Shown in pieces: positions 1 to 6,757 of a stretch of DNA of 8,781 nucleotides. The position numbers were made by a program, and so were the translations under genes. How positions within the stretch are numbered: position 1 is the first letter of the stretch; the number at the start of each line of letters is the position of its first letter. This stretch comes from Oscillospiraceae bacterium. GTDB taxonomy: Bacteria > Bacillota > Clostridia > Clostridiales > Clostridiaceae. The notes under the pieces were generated by a model. It saw only the letters and a program-made list of their open reading frames with translations. It ran no database searches and had not been told where the DNA came from. The stretch is taken from NCBI GenBank assembly GCA_009785875.1, contig WQUF01000451.1, forward strand, positions 1 to 8,781, written 5' to 3'.

Positions 1-468
1 CGAGAAGAAGTAATGGTGCTACTCTTAGAAAACAGGATAAAATTAGAACCTGCAAAGTGCTTAGCTCGAGTGAATCATGACATGCAGCTAATGATCCTGG
101 AGAATTTTGGAATTGAGCATATAAACGAATTGCACAGAATAAAGTATTTGACTAAGCAAGATAATTTGACGCTGCCTAGACTCCTCCGAAGAATAGAGAC
201 AGCAAAGGAATTGGTACCATGGAAGACAAGGGTCACAATAGTTGTAAATAAATATTTAATCGAGCCATGCTTAAAGTATGTAGGTGACTTTAAAAAATAT
301 GCTATTCTAAATTTTGAGGAAAAGTTCAATACAAAAAACTCAGACGAGTACTGCAAAGTAGCTGTAAACTATGAGGAGATGAAATATTACCTAGAGAAAG
401 AGATAATAAATAAAAGCTTATTGGATTTGGTATTCGCTAAAAATCGTGAAGAATTGCTGAGACTTTAA
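1..468 (+). CDS. Unrecognised protein, 3' portion (probably partial)
   Basis: An open frame runs from the first base of the window to a TAA at 466-468. The first ATG is at 13, but the frame stays open upstream of it and no convincing ribosome binding site precedes it, so this is more likely the C-terminal part of a longer gene than a complete 151-residue protein. The visible part is rich in Lys, Glu, Leu and Ile, has no clear membrane segment or signal peptide, and looks like a soluble, largely helical protein ending in EELLRL. It has few cysteines and no catalytic motif I recognise. I cannot assign a family. The next candidate gene on the same strand starts 85 bases downstream, and no clear terminator with a T tract lies between them, so they could be co-transcribed. 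Confidence 0.55.
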   Translation, partial: REEVMVLLLENRIKLEPAKCLARVNHDMQLMILENFGIEHINELHRIKYLTKQDNLTLPRLLRRIETAKELVPWKTRVTIVVNKYLIEPCLKYVGDFKKYAILNFEEKFNTKNSDEYCKVAVNYEEMKYYLEKEIINKSLLDLVFAKNREELLRL

Positions 469-553
469 ATAAAGACAATAGAATATGGGGAAAATTGTTT
501 CTCCAAGCCGAACCACATACTAAAAGTTTAGTCATGGGGGAGGGGGGAGCTAT

Positions 554-724
554 ATGCAAAGTTCAAAAAGAGTAAAAATCTCAGTGAAAAATTTGGAGAA
601 ATATACGAGAAAAATTGGAAAAGTTTTTTTGAAAAATAGGAATACTTTTTTCCAAAAGGGTGAAATTTGGACAGGTTATAGGGTTAATATATTCGTACAT
701 ATTTTGTGGATTGTTGATGCTTGA
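554..724 (+). CDS. Candidate small ORF, 56 residues, unknown function
   Basis: ATG at 554 to TGA at 722-724 encodes 56 residues, starting MQSSKRVKIS and ending HILWIVDA. It is preceded at 536-549 by an exceptionally G-rich stretch (GGGGGAGGGGGGAG) ending four bases before the ATG, which could serve as a strong Shine-Dalgarno sequence. A stem-loop with a T tract follows at 745-792. The product would be strongly basic in its first half and hydrophobic with aromatic residues near its end. I recognise no family. The order of ribosome binding site, ORF and terminator supports a gene, but the frame is short and no promoter is obvious, so it could be chance. Apart from this ORF and the stem-loop, the 330 bases between 469 and 799 hold only small imperfect inverted repeats (for example at 519-532). 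Confidence 0.35.
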   Translation: MQSSKRVKISVKNLEKYTRKIGKVFLKNRNTFFQKGEIWTGYRVNIFVHILWIVDA

Positions 725-744
725 TTGAATCAGAGTTAAACAAT

Positions 745-792
745 TGGTTGACTTATAGACAACTTGTCGATAAGTCAACCATTCAACTTTTT
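745..792. terminator. Stem-loop terminator between convergent genes
   Basis: The arms at 745-756 (TGGTTGACTTAT) and 770-781 pair perfectly over 12 bp. After one A-G mismatch, a 4-bp inner stem (758-761 with 765-768) closes a 3-base loop. On the plus strand the hairpin is followed by a T tract at 788-792. On the minus strand the flank is less T-rich (AATTGTTT). It lies 19 bases beyond the stop of the CPBP gene and 20 bases beyond the candidate small ORF, so it probably ends both transcripts. Confidence 0.75.
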
Positions 793-799
793 AGTGTAC

Positions 800-1588
800 T
801 TATGCCGCTATAATCTTTTTTTTGTTGATTTTTTTATACCAGGCGATATAGAAAGTAGCTGCAAGAGCTTCAACCAGAATAAGAATATAGTAGAAATAGA
901 AGTTATTAGAATCAGTAAAAAACCCTTGTACCGGATTGATAAACATATTTGAGATAAAATGTATCCACATTGGAACGATTAGATTTCTGCAACGACTATA
1001 ACAAATACCGATAATCATGGCAAGAGACATTTTATCCAGTATATCAAAGAGGATGTAGAGTATTAAATCTTTTCCGGCAAATCCAGTTGCAAACCACGTC
1101 GGCGTATGCCAAAATGCCCAAATTATTCCGACAATAAGAGAAGCTTTTATTACACTATGTTTTTTCTCAACTGATGGCTGCAAGTGACCGCGCCAACCAG
1201 ATTCTTCACCTATATCGCCTGAAAAAAGTGAAATGGCAAAGCCCGAAAAAGAAAAACTGAATAAGCTCAAAAAAGAAACTCCTTTTATAAAAGCTCCAAT
1301 GCTTACCATGCCAACAATAATTAATAACCAAACAATCGTAAAGACTAGCAGCAACTTAAAATTCAGGCGTTCTCTAAAAGCGTTTTTATAGAACTGCTTG
1401 ATAGTCCATCCTGGATATAGTTTTTTGAATAAGACAAGCAATGCAAATGTAGGGGCGAAAGTCCCTAAAGTTGATGCAAGGATAACGATTATGGGAGGGA
1501 CTCCTAATATACCTGCAACAAGGAACCATACCCAAAAAAATGCATAAGCGCACACAACGAATAAGATGTTTTGTTTTTTGGTTGTCAC
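800..1588 (-). CDS. CPBP-family intramembrane metalloprotease (Abi/CAAX-like)
   Basis: A 262-residue polytopic membrane protein of the CPBP family (CAAX protease and bacteriocin-processing, PF02517). All three family motifs are visible: GEESGWRG with E128, E129 and R133; WAFWH with H161; and HFISN with H210 and N214. These residues are expected to form the membrane-embedded active site. Several hydrophobic segments span the chain and the C-terminus is a Lys-rich tail. I chose the GTG at 1588, not the ATG at 1624, because AAGGGGG lies seven bases upstream of the GTG and because a TATAAT promoter element at 1613-1618 lies inside the longer reading frame. Members act as prenyl-protein or peptide-processing proteases, as bacteriocin self-immunity proteins, or in regulated proteolysis; the substrate here is unknown. 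It is divergent from the LytTR/GHKL two-component genes, suggesting co-regulation. Confidence 0.9.
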   Translation of the reverse strand: MTTKKQNILFVVCAYAFFWVWFLVAGILGVPPIIVILASTLGTFAPTFALLVLFKKLYPGWTIKQFYKNAFRERLNFKLLLVFTIVWLLIIVGMVSIGAFIKGVSFLSLFSFSFSGFAISLFSGDIGEESGWRGHLQPSVEKKHSVIKASLIVGIIWAFWHTPTWFATGFAGKDLILYILFDILDKMSLAMIIGICYSRCRNLIVPMWIHFISNMFINPVQGFFTDSNNFYFYYILILVEALAATFYIAWYKKINKKKIIAA

Positions 1589-1595
1589 GACTGTA

Positions 1596-1602
1596 CCCCC
1601 TT
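1596..1602 (-). promoter_or_regulatory. Ribosome binding site that sets the CPBP start
   Basis: AAGGGGG on the minus strand, seven bases before GTG at 1588. It is the only good Shine-Dalgarno match near the 5' end of this gene and places the start 12 codons inside the longest frame. Confidence 0.7.
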
Positions 1603-1612
1603 GTATAATTTT

Positions 1613-1640
1613 ATTATATAGCAACGATGTCCGATGTTAC
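1613..1640 (-). promoter_or_regulatory. Candidate promoter of the CPBP gene
   Basis: The minus strand has a consensus -10 TATAAT at 1613-1618 and a weaker -35 GTAACA at 1635-1640 (4 of 6 matches), 16 bp apart. A small direct repeat, CGATGT spaced by one base, at 1625-1637 lies in the spacer and -35 region and could be part of an operator. Transcription would start near 1606, giving a short leader before the GTG start. Confidence 0.5.
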
Positions 1641-1692
1641 ACATTGTTTTCGATACTGTCATTTTATCAGAAAATTTGAACCTTGCGAGAAG

Positions 1693-1728
1693 TTGCAGTA
1701 ATTTAAAGGATTTTTGTAGTAATTTAAA
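1693..1728 (+). promoter_or_regulatory. Phased 15-bp direct repeat, candidate LytTR operator
   Basis: TTGCAGTAATTTAAA at 1693-1707 and TTGTAGTAATTTAAA at 1714-1728 differ at one position and are offset by 21 bp, two DNA turns. LytTR-domain regulators such as AgrA and PlnC typically bind pairs of direct repeats about 21 bp apart on one DNA face, just upstream of a -35 element. Here the second copy ends 19 bp before the -35 of the adjacent LytTR regulator operon. The match in geometry and position is direct; binding by this regulator is inference. Confidence 0.6.
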
Positions 1729-1747
1729 ACTATAGTCCAGATAAGTG

Positions 1748-1777
1748 TTGACGATCCATTTTAAAAATATATATAAT
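1748..1777 (+). promoter_or_regulatory. Sigma-A promoter of the response regulator-kinase operon
   Basis: -35 TTGACG at 1748-1753 (5 of 6) and -10 TATAAT at 1772-1777 (6 of 6), 18-bp spacer. Transcription should start near 1783-1784, which leaves about 53 bases of leader before the ATG at 1837 and makes the upstream in-frame GTG at 1786 unlikely as a start. Confidence 0.75.
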
Positions 1778-1836
1778 ACAGGAAGGTGACATTCCATGTA
1801 GAAAATTTGACTGAAATTAGTGAAAGGGATTGTTTC

Positions 1837-2574
1837 ATGATATTTGTGGCTATATGCGATGACGAAAAAAGAATAAGTGCCGATTTGGAAAGTGCTTTAA
1901 TAGATATATTTGAACGATTAAATGTTAAGCATGAGATAGATATCTACTTTAACGGGGAAGAATTATGCAAGAAAATGGAAACCGGGGTGCATTATGACCT
2001 GATCTTTCTGGATATTGAATTTATAAAAGACGAAATGAGCGGCATAGAAGTCGGTAGAATTATTCGTGATGCTCATAACAATGACTTGGTTTCTATAGTA
2101 TATATATCTTGGGAGATGAAGTACTCCATGCAATTATTCGATATACGTCCCTTGAACTTTCTAATTAAACCGCTGGATTATGAAAAAATTGAGCAAGTGG
2201 TAAGGACATATTTAAAAATAACCGGACTTTGGTCAGGAGGGTTATCATACAAAATTGGACGTGATATTTTCAAGGTGCAGGTTAAGGATATACTCTATCT
2301 GGAGAGCTGTGACAGAAAGTTGATTCTTCATTTAGTCGATGGCAGAAAAGAGGAATTCTATGGAGCGTTGAAAGATGTATATCAAGAGCAGCTCCAAAGA
2401 TTCGATTTCCTTTTTATTCATTCTGCGTATGTAGTCAACTATGATTATATTACATCGCTAAAATATAATGAATTGACTTTGAAGAGCGGTGAGACTCTGC
2501 CTATCAGTCAGCCTAAAAGAAAAGAAGTTAGAGAAGCCTATTGTGCCATAACGGAAAGGAGGACGATATTATAA
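1837..2574 (+). CDS. LytTR-family response regulator (AgrA/VirR-like)
   Basis: A 245-residue two-component response regulator. The receiver domain covers about residues 1-125, with the acidic pair D8-D9, phospho-acceptor D59 in LIFLDIEF, Ser91 at the switch position and K111 in the LIKPL motif. A LytTR DNA-binding domain follows at about 138-240, with the typical ILYLES and FIHSAYVVN segments. Phosphorylation by the kinase encoded next should promote binding to paired direct repeats. The frame could extend to GTG at 1786, but ATG at 1837 is preferred: it has AAAGGG eight bases upstream, gives the standard N-terminus MIFVAICDDE, and lies within the predicted transcript. The stop overlaps the kinase start region, so the two are translationally coupled. 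The repeat at 1693-1728 upstream of its promoter suggests autoregulation. Confidence 0.92.
   Translation: MIFVAICDDEKRISADLESALIDIFERLNVKHEIDIYFNGEELCKKMETGVHYDLIFLDIEFIKDEMSGIEVGRIIRDAHNNDLVSIVYISWEMKYSMQLFDIRPLNFLIKPLDYEKIEQVVRTYLKITGLWSGGLSYKIGRDIFKVQVKDILYLESCDRKLILHLVDGRKEEFYGALKDVYQEQLQRFDFLFIHSAYVVNYDYITSLKYNELTLKSGETLPISQPKRKEVREAYCAITERRTIL
2556..2562 (+). promoter_or_regulatory. Strong ribosome binding site for the kinase, with no AUG after it
   Basis: AAGGAGG at the 3' end of the regulator gene. The in-frame codons at ideal distances are ATT (2568, five bases away) and ATA (2571, eight bases away); there is no ATG, GTG or TTG. This site points to a start at 2568-2573, not at the upstream TTG at 2541. 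Confidence 0.7.
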
Positions 2575-3857
2575 ACCTTTATGCTGAAATTATAAGCAAT
2601 ATTTTCTTTGGGATCATTGTCATAAGAGCTATGGGTATATTCTTTGAGAAAAGGAGTACACCGCTTCTCATCACAATACTTTCATATCTGTTTGCTTTTA
2701 TTTTGACGAGTGTTCAGGTTTTTTGGATAGATTCTATTTTTAGGATAGGTATTCTATATATGCTGAATATACTGATCAATATGGTGGTGCTATTCATAAT
2801 ATCACTAAACTACGAGTCGTCCATGATAAAGAGGTTAGCCACAATAAGCTCTATAAATTTTTTGTTCGTGACAGTTAATCAGCTTCTAAATCTCCTCCCT
2901 CTTTCTTACGTAGACGATTTAGTTGGCACTGAAGTTCTTCCATTTATAAGCAAAATCCCAATATTTTTAGTGGTATCACTGTTTCGGATGAGCTTTAAAG
3001 ATATTAAAAAAAGCACAACTGATTTGCCTATGTTTTGGGTTCCTGTGTTAATAATAACAGCTGCATTAAATTTTGCAGATATTTTTAAAGTATTAAACTT
3101 AGATCAAATTGCTAATTTTTTGATTGCAACTATCCTGCTTGTAACCAGTTTTATATCCTTTTATCTGTATAATACGCTCTCTAAAGTATATGAGGACAAG
3201 TTAAAGTCAGAAGTAAATTCCCAAGAGAGGGAATATTATTTTTCCCAATGTCAAATGATGCAGGATTCGGTGGAGAGGATGAAATCTTTTAGGCACGATA
3301 TAAAGAGCCATTTTGCTGCTTTAAAGGATTTTACTGTGGGCAATAAAGCAGCTACGGATTATCTGAATGAATTGATTGAGGACATAGATAAAAGCGAAAT
3401 TTACAGCGATACAGGTAATTTAGCTTTTGACAGCATTATCAATTACAAACTAAGAAAAGCTAAAAAGGATAATATAAAACTTGACATAAGGATGTTCATA
3501 CCGCCTGTTCTAAATGTTGAGGTGTTCGATGTTATAACCATAATGGGTAATCTTCTGGATAACGCACTTGAAGCTGTGGAAAAGATAGATGAAAAAACAT
3601 TAAAGCTGATTGTCAAGTTCGACAAGAGCGGTCTTTTCATTAAGATAGAAAACTCATTTAACGGTGAGATTGAATATGATGAAAAAACCGGAGAGGATAA
3701 GCAGTTAGTCTCACTAAAGAGCGGAACAGAGCATGGTTACGGACTAAAAAATATCAGACAATCTATAGAGAAATATAATGGGTATATGAAAATTACTCAT
3801 ACAAATAATGTCTTCTCAGTTGTAGTATTTATCTATGTAGAAGATAAGTCATGTTGA
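2568..3857 (+). CDS. AgrC-like GHKL sensor histidine kinase
   Basis: A membrane sensor kinase of about 429 residues. About the first 200 residues form five to six hydrophobic segments. A helical linker then leads to the phospho-acceptor His243 in SFRHDIKSH, the motif of the HPK10/AgrC group. The GHKL ATPase domain follows, with N-box GNLLDNALEA (328-336), IENSFNG (361-366) and the glycine loop HGYGLKNI (389-396). It should phosphorylate the regulator encoded just upstream. Kinases of this type often sense peptides, but no agrB or agrD is present here. The start is unusual: the good ribosome binding site at 2556-2562 is followed only by ATT or ATA in frame. TTG at 2541 lacks a ribosome binding site, and ATG at 2631 would remove the first membrane segment. 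The frame itself is intact to TGA. Confidence 0.9.
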   Translation: MINLYAEIISNIFFGIIVIRAMGIFFEKRSTPLLITILSYLFAFILTSVQVFWIDSIFRIGILYMLNILINMVVLFIISLNYESSMIKRLATISSINFLFVTVNQLLNLLPLSYVDDLVGTEVLPFISKIPIFLVVSLFRMSFKDIKKSTTDLPMFWVPVLIITAALNFADIFKVLNLDQIANFLIATILLVTSFISFYLYNTLSKVYEDKLKSEVNSQEREYYFSQCQMMQDSVERMKSFRHDIKSHFAALKDFTVGNKAATDYLNELIEDIDKSEIYSDTGNLAFDSIINYKLRKAKKDNIKLDIRMFIPPVLNVEVFDVITIMGNLLDNALEAVEKIDEKTLKLIVKFDKSGLFIKIENSFNGEIEYDEKTGEDKQLVSLKSGTEHGYGLKNIRQSIEKYNGYMKITHTNNVFSVVVFIYVEDKSC

Positions 3858-3907
3858 GATATATGAAACTGTAAAAAATTGTTAATATTAAATAGGGTTT
3901 AAATTAG

Positions 3908-3948
3908 AAAGCCCCACATACTTGATGAGATCAAGACAGTGGAGCTTT
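3908..3948. terminator. Stem-loop between convergent kinase and anti-sigma genes
   Basis: The outer arms AAAGCCCCAC (3908-3917) and GTGGAGCTTT (3939-3948) pair with one C-A mismatch, and an inner perfect stem CTTGAT/ATCAAG (3921-3926, 3930-3935) closes a 3-base loop. The T tracts are short on both sides. Its location between two converging genes suggests a bidirectional terminator. Confidence 0.65.
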
Positions 3949-3972
3949 AAATATATAGGTACTTAGATAGAC

Positions 3973-5436
3973 TTAATTAACTAATATTTCTTTACCATTT
4001 ATAATAATCGATTTTACATCTTCTATTCTGATAATATCTCCTGAAAGATCGTAGCTGAATATATCTAAATCACCGCTCGGTACGCCACCAATCAGACTAG
4101 TATAAGGAAAATCTACAATGGTACCATTTTTATACATTACTTTTATAACATCTTGATTTTTAATTACTAGAGTATGATTTTTTGACTCATAATATTTGCA
4201 ATAAATACTGATTCTTAGTGGTGATAAAACTATTTTATCTACAAAAACTTCCTTGTCACAAAGCATTAGGTTATCTTTCACTGGTGTTTCTATCTTCTTT
4301 GTTTCGGATGGTACTGTAAATTTAGCTTCCCAATTTCCTTCGATATATTCTCCATATTCTGAAACATCTAAGCATAGCTTTAAATCTTTTATTTGAGATA
4401 TATCATTTATATCTTCAAAAATAAATTCATGATATTTATTTAAGTAATACGAAGGATGAGGCAAATATTTTACATCTGATTGATTGGTATAAATCTTATT
4501 ACCATTTTTATCAATAAATGATAGAGAATTTATGTTGTTGAAAGAGTCATCATCTAAAACCGTTTTAATGTGCAGTTCGCCATCTATAAATCCTATGTTT
4601 GAAATTTTACTCCAATCGATGTTTGAAAAAGGAATTATTAAATTATTTTCCATTAATATATTTATTCTATGTGGGTTATCAGCGTATTTACTCTTAGTTA
4701 AGTTGTCAAATCCATAGCCTGAAGCAAGATAATCAGTTATTGGAATAGATTCTGCCTCGTTATTAGATATCAATGAATAAATATCTAGCTGATTTTCTAT
4801 TAAATTGCTTTTATAATTAAAACCACTTAAAAAATATTTTAGATTTATTGTAGCAGTATCATTGGTGCCAACTCCATACATTGTAGAAGAAGTAATTTCA
4901 AAAGTAGCCGTTTTTGTTTTCTCATCGTAGTTTAGTAATCGGCTATATCCTGGTTTTGAATCAATTCTCAAACTTCGAAATACATCCATTTTATTAAAAA
5001 ACTCCGATGAATTTTTCAATCTGTCTCCGGTTAAATCTGTCAATGTGAAATAGACTACTAATTTATCCTGTTCTCTAACTGCTGAAAGAAGGTCTAATTT
5101 TATACCATCGTATTCACTTCCACCTTCGATTATTTTAGCATATTGACTCATATAATCTGCATTATCCCCAAATATTCTGGTATAGATTGCATTTAAATCG
5201 ATGACTCCACTTTTTACTCCTGCATAAACAAGCCCTGAAGATAAAACTATCACTAAAGCAATGCTTGCAGCAATAATGCTAGGTCTTTTAATTCTATATC
5301 TAGCTTTATTTTTAATCTTTTTATAGAATTTATTTTTTATGTTATCTGAATTTTCATCGCTATATTCAGGGACAAATTTTAAAAGCTCATCTATTTGATT
5401 ATCATCCAGTAATGATATGATTTCTCTTTTATCCAT
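3973..5436 (-). CDS. DUF4179-type membrane anti-sigma factor
   Basis: A 487-residue protein with a short cytoplasmic N-terminus (about residues 1-52), one membrane segment (about 53-73, IIAASIALVIVLSSGLVYAG) and a long extracytoplasmic region with beta-rich, Asp/Ser-rich sequence. This arrangement, with the region right after the membrane (SGVIDLNAIYTRIFG), matches DUF4179-domain proteins, which are commonly encoded just downstream of ECF sigma factors in Firmicutes and are treated as their anti-sigma factors. The cytoplasmic part would hold the sigma factor and the outer part would sense an envelope signal. I see no HxxxCxxC zinc-binding anti-sigma motif. It starts two bases after the sigma gene stops, with GGGGAGG seven bases before its ATG inside the end of the sigma gene, so the pair is translationally coupled. 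The signal is unknown. Confidence 0.8.
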   Translation of the reverse strand: MDKREIISLLDDNQIDELLKFVPEYSDENSDNIKNKFYKKIKNKARYRIKRPSIIAASIALVIVLSSGLVYAGVKSGVIDLNAIYTRIFGDNADYMSQYAKIIEGGSEYDGIKLDLLSAVREQDKLVVYFTLTDLTGDRLKNSSEFFNKMDVFRSLRIDSKPGYSRLLNYDEKTKTATFEITSSTMYGVGTNDTATINLKYFLSGFNYKSNLIENQLDIYSLISNNEAESIPITDYLASGYGFDNLTKSKYADNPHRINILMENNLIIPFSNIDWSKISNIGFIDGELHIKTVLDDDSFNNINSLSFIDKNGNKIYTNQSDVKYLPHPSYYLNKYHEFIFEDINDISQIKDLKLCLDVSEYGEYIEGNWEAKFTVPSETKKIETPVKDNLMLCDKEVFVDKIVLSPLRISIYCKYYESKNHTLVIKNQDVIKVMYKNGTIVDFPYTSLIGGVPSGDLDIFSYDLSGDIIRIEDVKSIIINGKEILVN

Positions 5437-5438
5437 GA

Positions 5439-5996
5439 TTAAACCTCCCCATTTAATTCATTTAAAGAGAGCAGTTTTTTTAATTTAAGCTTATTTTGAT
5501 ACAATCTATTTTTAACTTCTTTTAAGGGAATGGATATTTTATCTGAAATAATTGAAGGCTTTTCATCTAAAAAGTATCGCCTTATCAATATTTCCCTGTC
5601 TGGTTCCTTTAAGCCTTGAATGATTTCATAAAGCTTCTCTGACATCTCTTTATTCACAATATGATCTAATAAATCATCGTCATTAGAATTAATGATCTCA
5701 TTTAATTCTATGATTTTTGTCTTTGAAAGGTTCCTGTATCTATCTAAAGCTTTATTTTTAGCAAGTATTGATAAGAACGTTTTAATAGATCCTTTTTGTG
5801 GATCAAAAGCTTTAGGATTTTCCCACAGTTTTAAATAGACATCGCTTATGCATTCTTCAATATCTTCTTCCGTACCTACCTTTGATAAAACAGCTCCTAC
5901 AATGACCCATAAAAGTTTATTGTAAGTATTCATCAGCATTTCAAATGTTTTTTCGTCTTTATTATAAATACCTTTGGCTAAAGTATCCTCATCCAA
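5439..5996 (-). CDS. ECF-type RNA polymerase sigma factor
   Basis: A 185-residue sigma-70 family protein with only regions 2 and 4, as in extracytoplasmic function sigma factors. Region 2 spans about residues 18-90, including DIEECISDVYLKLWENP and the TFLSILAKNKALDRYR segment involved in -10 recognition. Region 4 spans about 125-178, with LKEPDREILIRRYF and a helix-turn-helix ending RLYQNKLKLKKLL. The start is TTG at 5996, supported by AGGAGG eight bases upstream; no ATG is available in frame near that site. It is followed after two bases by the DUF4179 membrane protein, its probable anti-sigma factor. I could not identify a convincing autoregulated ECF promoter upstream, so the regulon and target sequence are unknown. 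Confidence 0.9.
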   Translation of the reverse strand: MDEDTLAKGIYNKDEKTFEMLMNTYNKLLWVIVGAVLSKVGTEEDIEECISDVYLKLWENPKAFDPQKGSIKTFLSILAKNKALDRYRNLSKTKIIELNEIINSNDDDLLDHIVNKEMSEKLYEIIQGLKEPDREILIRRYFLDEKPSIISDKISIPLKEVKNRLYQNKLKLKKLLSLNELNGEV

Positions 5997-6004
5997 ATAA
6001 TTCT

Positions 6005-6010
6005 CCTCCT
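6005..6010 (-). promoter_or_regulatory. Ribosome binding site that sets the TTG start of the sigma gene
   Basis: AGGAGG on the minus strand, followed by eight bases and then TTG at 5996. The perfect Shine-Dalgarno sequence makes TTG the likely start and may offset the weaker start codon. Confidence 0.75.
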
Positions 6011-6086
6011 AAATAGATTTATAAAGCTTTATAACTATATTACGAAAGAATAAATAAAAAGACTTAAAATTTCTATGTACTTTAAA

Positions 6087-6115
6087 ATTAAAATCACCAT
6101 TTTTTTAAATGGTGA
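6087..6115 (-). terminator. Rho-independent terminator of the secreted-protein gene
   Basis: On the minus strand, TCACCATTT (6107-6115) and AAATGGTGA (6094-6102) form a perfect 9-bp stem with a 4-base loop, followed by a T-rich tail. It lies 23 bases after the stop at 6138 and separates that gene from the sigma/anti-sigma operon downstream. Confidence 0.75.
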
Positions 6116-6137
6116 AATTTAGTGTTTCTTATTAGCA

Positions 6138-6692
6138 CTATTCTACTACGACCATATCGCCATAAAGGGAGTGAAATTTATTTGTGTATTCAGCTTTCAC
6201 AGATTCATCGACATCTACAACAACTCTGAGTTCCTTTCCACTTTCACCAAAACCTTTGACCTCACCACCTATTGAAGTATAGCCTATGCCGATGCCGTAA
6301 AACTTGTCATCTTTTCCTAAATACTTCGTAATGATTTCATCTTGAACTGCTTTCATCGCATTGTATGAATATAATGCTTTGACGAAAGATACGCCTGAGC
6401 TATCAACAAGAGAAGATAATATTTGTTCTTTTATGTTATCATCATCATCCACAAGCAAAACTGTAAGCTTATCCATACCACCATCTGTGCTACAAACACC
6501 TCCAACATAATCGGGATACCCAGTTTCTTCCCAGTGTTGATATAAATAATACATGTTTGAATATTTCTCATTACCATCTTGTAATACATTATCAACTTTT
6601 GTGTCTGATTTGGGTATTTCGGTTTGTGCATAAGCAATCATTGAAAAAATAACAAATAACAAAAAAACAAATATAAATATTAGCCTTTTCAT
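6138..6692 (-). CDS. Small secreted protein of unknown function
   Basis: A 184-residue protein with a typical signal peptide: MKRLIF, a hydrophobic core, then AYA-Q as a likely signal peptidase I site near residues 22-23. There is no lipobox cysteine. The mature part has about 160 residues, with an acidic stretch (LLVDDDDN), a YSYN segment in its middle and a beta-rich C-terminal end that finishes GDMVVVE. The frame extends to 6749, but ATG at 6692 is chosen because AGGAGG lies six bases upstream and it begins the signal peptide. I know similar small exported proteins occur in clostridia but can name no function. It has its own promoter (6758-6786) and terminator (6087-6115), so it is probably monocistronic and not part of the sigma/anti-sigma unit. 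Confidence 0.8.
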   Translation of the reverse strand: MKRLIFIFVFLLFVIFSMIAYAQTEIPKSDTKVDNVLQDGNEKYSNMYYLYQHWEETGYPDYVGGVCSTDGGMDKLTVLLVDDDDNIKEQILSSLVDSSGVSFVKALYSYNAMKAVQDEIITKYLGKDDKFYGIGIGYTSIGGEVKGFGESGKELRVVVDVDESVKAEYTNKFHSLYGDMVVVE

Positions 6693-6757
6693 GATGGACC
6701 TCCTATAAATACTAGGGTGTAAAAAAATGATCCTTTTTATTTGACACATTTCTTTTT

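Noticed and set aside
581..778. A 65-codon minus-strand frame opposite the candidate small ORF
   Set aside because: It includes the terminator stem, has no ribosome binding site and shows no recognisable features.
1585..1797. A 70-codon minus-strand frame covering the intergenic region, with an internal SFKLLQ repeat that might suggest a peptide precursor
   Set aside because: There is no ribosome binding site before its ATG, it overlaps the CPBP promoter and the regulator promoter, and the peptide repeat simply reflects the 21-bp phased DNA repeat.
1781..1801. GGAAGG followed nine bases later by ATG TAG, a start-stop mini-ORF that could control translation of the regulator
   Set aside because: The predicted transcription start (about 1783-1784) falls inside the GGAAGG, so the transcript would carry little of it; probably chance.
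6431..6637. A 68-codon minus-strand frame inside the secreted-protein gene
   Set aside because: It is a shifted frame of the real gene, which has its own signal peptide, ribosome binding site, promoter and terminator.
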